This document shows positions 56,952 to 64,000 of a stretch of 64,000 nt of DNA, in pieces (position 1 is the first letter of the stretch; each line of letters opens with the position of its first letter). The translations under genes were made by a program, and so were the position numbers. The notes under the pieces are model-generated. The model had not been told where the DNA came from, did no database searches, and saw nothing but the letters and a program-made list of their open reading frames with translations. The DNA is from Paludibacterium purpuratum (lineage in GTDB: Bacteria; Pseudomonadota; Gammaproteobacteria; Burkholderiales; Chromobacteriaceae): the NCBI RefSeq assembly GCF_004363805.1, contig NZ_SNZP01000001.1:1-64000 (forward strand). The letters run 5' to 3'.

Positions 56952-57701
56952 TCACTCGTGCATGGCCAGGAAGCCGCGCAGACGAGTCTCGATGATCCGC
57001 GGGTTTTCGCCGTTGGCGATGGCGACGATGCCCTCGACCACCAGCTCCTTCATGGCCACTTCGCCCGAGATGATGTTCTTCAGTTTATTGCCGATCGGCA
57101 AGAACAGCAGGTTGGCCGCGCCCACGCCGTACACGGTGGCCACGAAGGCCACGGCGATGCCGGCACCGAGCTTCGATGGGTCGGTCAGGTTTTCCATCAC
57201 GTGGATCAGGCCGAGCACCGCACCCAGAATCCCCATGGTCGGCGAGTAGCCGCCGGCCGACTCCCAGATCTTGGCCGCCTGGCGGCGAGCATGTTCGAAC
57301 ATGGTGATCTCGACTTCCATCACGCTACGCAGCGTATCCGGTTCGCCGCCATCGACCAGCATCTGTAGCGCTTTGCGGGTAAAGGGGTCGCGTTGCATGT
57401 TGACGAAGCCTTCGAGCGACAATAGACCGCCGCGGCGGGCGCTCTGGCTCCAGTTGATCACTTCGCGGATCATGCTTTCATGATTGAATGCCGGCGGTGC
57501 GACGACCCAGCGCATCATACGCAGGCCGGTCATGAACTGTTTGGGCGTGCTTTGCAACATGACGGCACTGAGCGTGCCGCCTATGACGATCATAAAGGCG
57601 GTCAGCTGCAGCAAAGAACCGACGCTGCCGCCTTCCATAGCTTGGCCGGCGATGATGGCGGAAAAACCGCCGATAATAGCGATTATGCTGATCTTGTCCA
57701 C
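56952..57701 (-). CDS. MotA-like flagellar stator protein (249 aa)
   Basis: A proton-channel stator subunit of the MotA/PomA family. Four membrane segments: ~5-20, ~33-53, ~150-170 and ~180-205; the third region contains GGYSPTMGILGAVLGLIHVMENL with the conserved Pro. It resembles the MotC/PomA type encoded near fliA in other proteobacteria. Its MotB partner is not in this window: only 63 bases separate it from the convergent exonuclease gene. It may pair with a MotB elsewhere. Confidence 0.85.
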   Translation of the reverse strand: MDKISIIAIIGGFSAIIAGQAMEGGSVGSLLQLTAFMIVIGGTLSAVMLQSTPKQFMTGLRMMRWVVAPPAFNHESMIREVINWSQSARRGGLLSLEGFVNMQRDPFTRKALQMLVDGGEPDTLRSVMEVEITMFEHARRQAAKIWESAGGYSPTMGILGAVLGLIHVMENLTDPSKLGAGIAVAFVATVYGVGAANLLFLPIGNKLKNIISGEVAMKELVVEGIVAIANGENPRIIETRLRGFLAMHE

Positions 57702-57798
57702 GAGCCTGATCCGATATTGTTGGTTTTACTTCTTGCCTGTTTTCTCTTTTTGGCCGCCCAAAGATCGTGAGCAGCCCTTTTTTGCCAGCGTTTTTATA

Positions 57799-58554
57799 TT
57801 AAAGCCAGTCTTTCAATTTTGCGCGCAGCCGGACGATCGCCTGGCTGTGCAATTGGCTGACCCTGGACTCCGATACCCCAAGTACCGCGCCGATTTCCTT
57901 GAGATTGAGTTCCTGTTCGTAGTAGAGCGCCATCAAAAGTTGGTCGCGCTCCGGCAGCAGTTTGATGCCCTCGATCAGCGATTGGCGGAAATCGTCGTCC
58001 GACAAAGTGGCCAGCGGATCCGGGCTGCTGCTGTCGACCAGGTTGCCCAGGCCGCCGAGCGGGTCTCCGTCGTCGTCGGTGAAGTCTTCGTAATGCAGCA
58101 GGGTCAAACCCTTGCATTCGCCCAACAGCTCCTGATAGTCGGCCAGCGGCATGGCCATTTCTTCGGCGATTTCCGATTCGATCGGGCTGCGTCCCAGCCG
58201 TTGCTCAAGCGTGTTGATCGTTTCTTCGATCTGCTTGGCGTGGCGCCGCGTCTGACGTGGCATCCAGTCTTCGCGACGCAGCTCGTCGAGCATGGCGCCA
58301 CGCACGCGTTGACTGGCGAAGGTCTCGAATTGCACACCTTGACTCGGGTCGAATTGGCGCGCGGCGTCGATCAAGCCAATGATGCCGACCTGGATCAAAT
58401 CGTCCAGCTCGATGGATGCGGGCAGGCGCGAAATCAGGATGCCGGCGATCTTCTTCACCATCGGGGCATACTGGGTGATGTCCAGGATCAGGTCGCTGCC
58501 ATGGGCGTTGGGATGGTAACCCGCCACCACTTTCGAAGGCATTTGGTTGGTCAT
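57799..58554 (-). CDS. fliA: FliA, flagellar sigma factor 28 (251 aa)
   Basis: Directs transcription of late flagellar and chemotaxis genes. Region 2 is LDDLIQVGIIGLIDAARQFDPSQGVQFETFASQRVRGAMLDELR; region 4 ends with the helix-turn-helix LKEIGAVLGVSESRVSQLHSQAIVRLR. The ATG at 58554 overlaps the flhG stop by one base (TGATG), so translation is coupled. Confidence 0.94.
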   Translation of the reverse strand: MTNQMPSKVVAGYHPNAHGSDLILDITQYAPMVKKIAGILISRLPASIELDDLIQVGIIGLIDAARQFDPSQGVQFETFASQRVRGAMLDELRREDWMPRQTRRHAKQIEETINTLEQRLGRSPIESEIAEEMAMPLADYQELLGECKGLTLLHYEDFTDDDGDPLGGLGNLVDSSSPDPLATLSDDDFRQSLIEGIKLLPERDQLLMALYYEQELNLKEIGAVLGVSESRVSQLHSQAIVRLRAKLKDWL

Positions 58555-59426
58555 CAAACAGCTCCCTCGCTTTCCGCCCAGTCGCGTGACGCGGCAATCA
58601 GCATATCCATGTAGCCTGTACTACTGTTTGTAGTCTCTGTTGTATGCCATTGTGGCAGCACTGCGGCCAGTTGGGCAAAGGCAATGCTGGATTCGCTTTG
58701 CGGAAAAGCTTCGAGCGATGGACGGTGCAAGGCTTGGCTACGCCGGATCGCGCCATCTTCCGGCACGAAACCGACCCAGCGCAGGGCGACCGTCAGAAAT
58801 TCGCTGGCCACCGACGACAGGCGGGCAAATAGTTCGCGCGCCTCTTCCAGGTGGCGCGCGCGATTGACCAGCACATTGAAGCAGGTTCGGCCATACATCG
58901 TCGCCAAGCGTTTGATGGTGGCGTAGGCCATGGTCAGCGACTCCGCCTGCGGCGTCAGCACCAGGATCAGGTTATCCGCCACACAGGCGGGCACCGGGTC
59001 GATGGCAGGGTTGGGAACATCGATCAAGAGCGATGTGGCGTCCCGCTCTTGCGCTGCGAACTCGGCGCCGAGCCGCAGCCACAACTGCGAGGAGAACAGG
59101 GCGCGTTCTTCCGGCCGGGCGTACAGGTTGACCAGGGTGACCCCCTGGCGCGAGCGGGCGGTCATCTCGGCCAGCCCGCTCATGCTGATGACCTGGGTTT
59201 CCAGGGTGGCGGTCGTCGGCACGCCGAGCCGGCGGGCGATTTGTTGGCCCGCGCAGCAATCGATGACCAGCGGCTGACCGCCGGCAAAGGCCACGCCGAC
59301 GGCTAGTTCGGTGACCAAGGTCGAGGTGCCGACACCTTCCGCGCCGATGAAGGCAAAGCTCGGCGCACGCGTGGGCCGGGCATTGAGCATGCGCAAGCTG
59401 GCGGCTTGATCCTGATTCAGCGTCAT
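58554..59426 (-). CDS. flhG: FlhG/FleN-type ParA-like flagellar number regulator with degenerate Walker A (290 aa)
   Basis: By position (between flhF and fliA) and fold this is FlhG, which limits flagellar number through FlhF/FleQ. The deviant Walker A should read GKGGVGK[ST]; here it is GAEGVGTST at residues 28-36, so both lysines are lost (Ala29 and Thr34). Switch I is also changed (IDCCAGQQIARR instead of a DADLG type). The rest of the ParA fold (for example LLIDVPNPAID, FNVLVNRAR) is recognisable. It may bind nucleotide poorly or not at all. The first ATG overlaps flhF by four bases. Confidence 0.85.
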   Translation of the reverse strand: MTLNQDQAASLRMLNARPTRAPSFAFIGAEGVGTSTLVTELAVGVAFAGGQPLVIDCCAGQQIARRLGVPTTATLETQVISMSGLAEMTARSRQGVTLVNLYARPEERALFSSQLWLRLGAEFAAQERDATSLLIDVPNPAIDPVPACVADNLILVLTPQAESLTMAYATIKRLATMYGRTCFNVLVNRARHLEEARELFARLSSVASEFLTVALRWVGFVPEDGAIRRSQALHRPSLEAFPQSESSIAFAQLAAVLPQWHTTETTNSSTGYMDMLIAASRDWAESEGAV

Positions 59427-60841
59427 AGCCAGCCTGCCTGCGCCGAATTGAGGATTTGCAATTCATCGTGTTGCAGGGCGAACGGCGAGTTGGTGTGGGG
59501 CGCCTTGAGCGCGCGATCGACCAGGAAGCTGCCGTGCGCGCTGTGCAGATCTTCCGGGACGCGCTGGCCGTTGGTGACATAGCATACCTTGAGGCGGTTG
59601 CGGATCACGATGTCCAGGCTGGCGCCGAGCGAAACGCTCTCGTCGATCTTGGACAGAATACAACCCGATAGCCCCTGTCCCTGATAGTTGCGCACCACGT
59701 CTTCCAGCGTATGGCCATCGGCATTGGCCGCCATGACCAGGATGCGGTCCACCTGTCGATCCATGGCGGCGAACATGCTGGTTTGAGCCCCGACACGCGC
59801 GTCGCGTTGGCCCATGCCGACCGTGTCGATGAAGATGATGTGCCGCGTCGCCAGATCGGCCAAGGTCAGTTGCAGATCGCCCTCGTTCTGGATCGAGAAC
59901 ACCGGCACGCCAAGAATTTTGCCGTAAATGCGCAATTGATCCTGAGCGCCGATCCGGTAGCTGTCGGTCGTGATCAGCGCCACATGCTGCGGGCCGAACT
60001 TCATGGTGGCTCGTGCCGCCAGCTTGGCGACGGTGGTGGTTTTACCCACGCCGGTCGGGCCGACCAGCGCGAAGACGCCGCCGCGCTCCATCATTTCGTT
60101 ATCGGCCTCGACGCAGCGCAGATTGTGCAGCAGCGCCGAGCGCGCCCATTTGAGCGCGGTTTCTCCGTTGTATTGCGACGGCAGCTTTTCGATCAGTTGG
60201 CGGATCAAGGTCGAACTCAATCCGGTCGCCAGCAGTTGCTTGAACAACTCGATGCGGTTGGGCGTGCGCCCTTCCATATCGGTCCAGGCGAAGCTGGCGA
60301 GCTGGCTTTGCAGCAGACTGCGCAAGAGCTTGATCTCGTCGCCGATTTCCTTCAATTCGCTGGCCATCACCGCCGATTCGGCCGTCGCCTGCGCGACGGT
60401 CGTCGTGCGCGGGGGGGCGGTCGGCGCTGCCTGGCGCGTCTGCGGGGCGACAGGGGGCTCGAAGGGGGGCGCTGGCTGGGCGTACTGCTGCGCTGACGCC
60501 GGGCGCACGGCCGGCGCTTCCGGCTCGGCGGCGCGGCTTTCCGTGCGCGGCGCCGGCGGTGCCGACAGCGGTTCGACCGGCATGGCGTATGTGCGCGCCA
60601 ATGCGCGATTGACGGCGGTGCCGTGCGTCGGCGACGGCGCGTTGCGCGGGGGATGACGGCTCGACGAGGTCGACAGAGTCGTTGCCAGATTGGCGACATC
60701 GGCATCCGCCACGGCCATGATCTCCACGCCGCCGCCCTGTGTCGGGCGGTTCGACAGGATCAGCGCATCCGCACCCAGTTCTTCGCGAACTTGGCGCAGC
60801 GCGTCTCGCGTGGTTTTTCCGAAGTACTTTTTGACCACCAT
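59423..60841 (-). CDS. flhF: FlhF, SRP-type flagellar GTPase (472 aa)
   Basis: Places the flagellar base at the pole. N-terminal B domain begins MVVKKYFGKTTRDALRQVREELG; residues ~55-165 are a low-complexity Pro/Ala/Arg linker; the NG domain follows with P-loop GPTGVGKTTTVAKLA, G3 DTVGMGQRD and G4-like SKID. The DARVGAQ after the G3 motif is FlhF-like. It lies six bases after flhA and overlaps flhG. Confidence 0.93.
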   Translation of the reverse strand: MVVKKYFGKTTRDALRQVREELGADALILSNRPTQGGGVEIMAVADADVANLATTLSTSSSRHPPRNAPSPTHGTAVNRALARTYAMPVEPLSAPPAPRTESRAAEPEAPAVRPASAQQYAQPAPPFEPPVAPQTRQAAPTAPPRTTTVAQATAESAVMASELKEIGDEIKLLRSLLQSQLASFAWTDMEGRTPNRIELFKQLLATGLSSTLIRQLIEKLPSQYNGETALKWARSALLHNLRCVEADNEMMERGGVFALVGPTGVGKTTTVAKLAARATMKFGPQHVALITTDSYRIGAQDQLRIYGKILGVPVFSIQNEGDLQLTLADLATRHIIFIDTVGMGQRDARVGAQTSMFAAMDRQVDRILVMAANADGHTLEDVVRNYQGQGLSGCILSKIDESVSLGASLDIVIRNRLKVCYVTNGQRVPEDLHSAHGSFLVDRALKAPHTNSPFALQHDELQILNSAQAGWL

Positions 60842-60847
60842 CAGTCG

Positions 60848-62932
60848 TTAACCCTTATGGCCCCCAATAACGGCAATTATACGAATCGATTTATTATCCG
60901 GTATCTCATTATGCGAAATTACTCGCAACTGTGGCAGGGGGCGGCGTAAAAAACGTGCCAGCAACGGCCTGAGCGCCGGCGGCGTCAACAGCACCGGGTT
61001 GAACCCTTGCACTTCGGCCTGTTCCGATTCCTGCGCCGCGCTGGCGAGCAAATTCTCCGCCAAGCCCGGCTCCAGACCGCCGCCGGCCTTGGACTGTACC
61101 GCTTGCATCAGCACATTTTCCAGTGCCGGGTCGAGTGTCAGTAGCGGCAGTTCGGTCTCGCCCGGGAACAACTGCTGGACGATGACCCTGCCCAGAACGG
61201 TCCGCACCGCCGCCGCTAATTCGTCGATATCTTGCGTCGCGCCGATGTGATCGGCCAGGGTTTCCACGATAGACCGCATGTCGCGGATATGGATGCCCTC
61301 GCTCAGCAATTGCTGCAGTACCTTCTGCAAGGTGCCGATCGGCACCACCTTGGGCACCAGATCCTCGACCAGCTTGGGCGATTCCTTGGTCAGGTGATTG
61401 ATCAGCGCCTGGACTTCCTCGCGACCCAATAGTTCGGCGGCGTGGGTATGCAATAGGTTGGAGATATGGGTCGCCACCACGGTGCTGGTATCCACGACCG
61501 TATAACCCAGCGCCTGGGCTTCCTCGCGCCTGGCGGTGTCGATCCACACCGCCGGCAGGCCGAAGGCCGGGTCGGTGGTATTCATGCCCGTCATTTCGCC
61601 CAGCACTTTGCCGGGGTTGATGGCCAGCATCTGGTTGATGAAGGCCTCGCCGCGGCCGATCTCCACGCCCTTGAGCAGAATGCGGTAGGCATTGGGCTTG
61701 ATTTCCAGATTGTCGCGAATGTGCACGGCCGGCACCAGGAAACCCAGCTCCTGGGCGATCTTCTTGCGGATGCCGCGGATACGGCGCAATAGCTCGCCGT
61801 CCTGATTGCGGTCTACCAGCGGGATCAGGCGGTAGCCGACTTCCAGCCCCAACTGATCCACGTGCTGCACGTCGTTCCAGCTGACTTCGGCCACCGGCTG
61901 TTCGCGCGCCACGCGCGAGGCGGCTTCGGCTTTCTGCTCGGCTTGCTGCGCCTGCGCGTGCCGCTTGCTCATCTGGCGCGCCAGCATGCTCAGCATGCCG
62001 GCAATCAGCAAGAAGGCGAAGTGCGGCATGTTGGGGATGATGCCGATCATGCCGATCACGCCGGCGGTGATGTTGAGTACGCGCGGTTGGGTGAACAACT
62101 GTCCCAACAGCATTTCGGACAGGTCTTTATCCGTGCCGACGCGCGATACCACGATACCGGCGGCGGTCGAGATGATCAGCGCCGGGATCTGCGCCACCAG
62201 GCCGTCGCCGATGGTCAGCAGCGTATAGGTGGTGGCCGCCTCGCCGGCGGCCAGGTCGTGTTGTACCACGCCGACGATCAGACCGCCGACGATGTTGATC
62301 AGAATGATCATGATGCCGGCCATGGCATCGCCGCGCACGAACTTGGAGGCACCGTCCATGGCGCCGAAGAAGTTGGCTTCCTCGGCGATGGTGGCACGGC
62401 GCTTGCGCGCGTCCTCTTCGCCGATCAGGCCGGCGTTCAGGTCGGCGTCGATGGCCATCTGTTTGCCTGGCATGGCATCCAGAGTGAAGCGGGCGCTGAC
62501 TTCGGCGATACGGCCGGCGCCTTTGGTGATCACCACGAAGTTGATGATGGTGATGATCACGAACACCACGATACCGATGGCGACATTGCCGCCGACCAGG
62601 AAGCGGGCGAACGACTCGATGACGTGGCCGGCCGCTGCCGGGCCGGTATGGCCGTTGAGTAGAATCACCCGCGCGGAGGCGACGTTAAGCGATAGGCGCA
62701 ACAGGGTGGTGATCAGCAATACGGCAGGGAAGGCCGAAAAATCGAGCGGCTTGCGTACATTGATGCCGACGAGCAGAACGATCACCGATACGGCGATATT
62801 GAAAGTAAAGAAAATATCGAGCAGCAACGGCGGCAGCGGCAGCACCATCATCGTCAGAATCAGGATGATGAGGATCGGGCCTGCCAGGGCCCCATAATTG
62901 AACCGTTTTAGTACATCTAGGAAATTGTCCAT
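60848..62932 (-). CDS. flhA: FlhA, flagellar export gate protein (694 aa)
   Basis: A core component of the flagellar type III export apparatus. About eight membrane segments occupy residues ~15-305; the FHIPEP signature GRIAEVSARFTLDAMPGKQMAIDADL is at ~140-165. The cytoplasmic ring domain follows after ~330 (PLVDRNQDGELLRRIRGIRKKIAQELGF). Length is normal. It starts six bases after flhB. Confidence 0.95.
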   Translation of the reverse strand: MDNFLDVLKRFNYGALAGPILIILILTMMVLPLPPLLLDIFFTFNIAVSVIVLLVGINVRKPLDFSAFPAVLLITTLLRLSLNVASARVILLNGHTGPAAAGHVIESFARFLVGGNVAIGIVVFVIITIINFVVITKGAGRIAEVSARFTLDAMPGKQMAIDADLNAGLIGEEDARKRRATIAEEANFFGAMDGASKFVRGDAMAGIMIILINIVGGLIVGVVQHDLAAGEAATTYTLLTIGDGLVAQIPALIISTAAGIVVSRVGTDKDLSEMLLGQLFTQPRVLNITAGVIGMIGIIPNMPHFAFLLIAGMLSMLARQMSKRHAQAQQAEQKAEAASRVAREQPVAEVSWNDVQHVDQLGLEVGYRLIPLVDRNQDGELLRRIRGIRKKIAQELGFLVPAVHIRDNLEIKPNAYRILLKGVEIGRGEAFINQMLAINPGKVLGEMTGMNTTDPAFGLPAVWIDTARREEAQALGYTVVDTSTVVATHISNLLHTHAAELLGREEVQALINHLTKESPKLVEDLVPKVVPIGTLQKVLQQLLSEGIHIRDMRSIVETLADHIGATQDIDELAAAVRTVLGRVIVQQLFPGETELPLLTLDPALENVLMQAVQSKAGGGLEPGLAENLLASAAQESEQAEVQGFNPVLLTPPALRPLLARFLRRPLPQLRVISHNEIPDNKSIRIIAVIGGHKG

Positions 62933-62938
62933 ACCCGA

Positions 62939-64000
62939 TTATTCGCTCGCGCCAGGCGCCGCATCATGCTGGCGTTTGCTTTGTGGGTCAAGATCCGCGG
63001 GGACCTCGATCTGGTCCGGGTAGACCGGCGCCAGGCCGCCGTTGATTTCGTAAAGCTTCAACTGGTGCACATAGGCCAGTACCTGCGCTGCCGCGGCGTA
63101 AAGCCGACTCGGGATTTCGTCGCCGGGTTCGGTGTTGAAGTACAGCGCGCGGGCAAAGCTCGGCACGCGCATGATGGCGATGCGGTTTTCCTGCGCCAGG
63201 TCGATGATTTTCTCGGCCAGAATCAGCGAGCCCTTGGCCACGACTTGCGGTGCCCGCATGCCTTCCTTGTAGAGCAAGGCGACAGCGTAGTGCGTCGGGT
63301 TGGTGACGATGACGTTGGCGGTCGGCACGGCCTGCATCATGCGACGGCGCGCCGCTTCGCGCTGCATCTGGCGGATTTTGCCCTTCACCTCGGGCGAGCC
63401 TTCCTGTTCCTTGTATTCTCGCTTGACCTCGTCCTTGGTCATGCGCAGTTTCTTGTGGTAGCTCCACAACTGATAGGGTGCGTCGATCGCCACCAGCAGA
63501 ATCATGGCGCCGGCGATGATGAAAAAGTTATGGATCATCATATCGACTAGCTTGGCCAGCCCCGATTCGAGGGGCATTTGTCCGATACCGATGATTTCTT
63601 GTCGCTGTTTCCACAGAACGGTGGTGGCGACGCCGCCGATCAGCAGCGACTTGAGAATCGCCTTGAGCGCCTCGGTGGCCGAATTGAGCGATACCAGCCG
63701 GCCCAAGCCGCTGATCAGGTTGAATTTGCCGAAATTGGGCTCCACCGCCTTGGTGGTGAAATTCCAGCCGCCGATCAGCATGGGGACAAACAGGGCGACG
63801 AAAAATAGCGTGCCAAGAATGGGGGCCATCTGCCACAAGGTGCCGAAGATGGCATCCTTGAAGCGTTCCAGCATATTGTCGGGGGAGAGCAGCGCGGCGT
63901 GGTCGAAGGTCAGCACGCGCCGGGTCAGATCCATGATGTAATGCGACAGCTTGCCGCCTTGCGACATCAGCATGGCCACGCCGGTCATGGTGAGGGCGAA
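62939..64000 (-). CDS. flhB: FlhB, flagellar export switch protein (partial, 5' end outside window)
   Basis: FlhB controls substrate switching from rod/hook to filament export. The autocleavage motif NPTH is in VIVTNPTHYAVALLYKEG, and the last part carries the export-switch region. Four membrane segments precede it. The open frame runs through the right edge (TMTGV preceded by FAL), so the N-terminus, roughly 30 residues, is missing. Confidence 0.94.
   Translation of the reverse strand, partial: FALTMTGVAMLMSQGGKLSHYIMDLTRRVLTFDHAALLSPDNMLERFKDAIFGTLWQMAPILGTLFFVALFVPMLIGGWNFTTKAVEPNFGKFNLISGLGRLVSLNSATEALKAILKSLLIGGVATTVLWKQRQEIIGIGQMPLESGLAKLVDMMIHNFFIIAGAMILLVAIDAPYQLWSYHKKLRMTKDEVKREYKEQEGSPEVKGKIRQMQREAARRRMMQAVPTANVIVTNPTHYAVALLYKEGMRAPQVVAKGSLILAEKIIDLAQENRIAIMRVPSFARALYFNTEPGDEIPSRLYAAAAQVLAYVHQLKLYEINGGLAPVYPDQIEVPADLDPQSKRQHDAAPGASE

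Overview
The window is GC-rich bacterial chromosome that looks like the Neisseriales, most likely a Chromobacterium-type member of the Chromobacteriaceae. The pointers are a minC-minD-minE-oxyR operon (the order known from Neisseria), a ferritin-like Coq7, a phasin, adjacent scpA/scpB/rluB, a PHP phosphatase of the type characterised from Chromobacterium, a flagellar flhB-flhA-flhF-flhG-fliA block and a polymyxin-resistance (Ara4N) operon. This is inferred from gene content and order, not from a search.

Region by region. 1-13.8 kb: a contact-dependent-inhibition type two-partner system on the minus strand, with a cdiB-like transporter, an 11.2-kb cdiA-like toxin/adhesin gene and a tiny AT-rich candidate immunity gene. 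14.2-15.8 kb: two paralogous outer-membrane beta-barrel genes that share a 5'-UTR palindrome. 16.1-20.0 kb: an amino-acid permease and a chemoreceptor whose sensor carries the amino-acid-binding residue set. 20.1-28.1 kb: a DEDD exonuclease, then on the minus strand a seven-gene Ara4N lipid A modification operon (arnT, single flippase, arnB, arnC, split arnA, arnD) plus an extra small gene. 28.2-31.9 kb: WbuC-like cupin, UspA, TPR-methyltransferase and L-asparaginase. 32.0-38.7 kb: an orphan type VI secretion module (VgrG, Tle3-type lipase, Tla3 adaptor, PAAR) with no recognisable immunity gene. 38.7-39.9 kb: five copies of a ~105-bp structured repeat, each with one near-perfect DnaA box, around a NadR-like ATPase gene. 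39.9-51.8 kb: housekeeping genes (S4 protein, RNase AM-like, YciO, site-2 protease, ScpA, ScpB, RluB, GreB, OxyR, MinE/D/C, phasin, pyrophosphatase, Coq7). 52.0-54.9 kb: an orphan Cys-tailed protein, a LysR regulator and an ornithine-racemase-like enzyme. 55.0-55.3 kb: four tRNA genes, an Arg-Glu pair in tandem duplicate. 55.4-64.0 kb: an exonuclease/GIY-YIG fusion and the minus-strand flagellar block, cut at the right edge inside flhB.

The functional themes are inter-bacterial antagonism (CDI plus a T6SS effector cassette), envelope modification, motility and chemotaxis, and division/segregation. The items I would check first are the DnaA-box repeat array, the T6SS lipase cassette without its immunity gene, the exchangeable CdiA tail with its immunity candidate, and an FlhG protein that lacks both P-loop lysines. 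No rRNA, CRISPR array, insertion sequence or prophage was seen.
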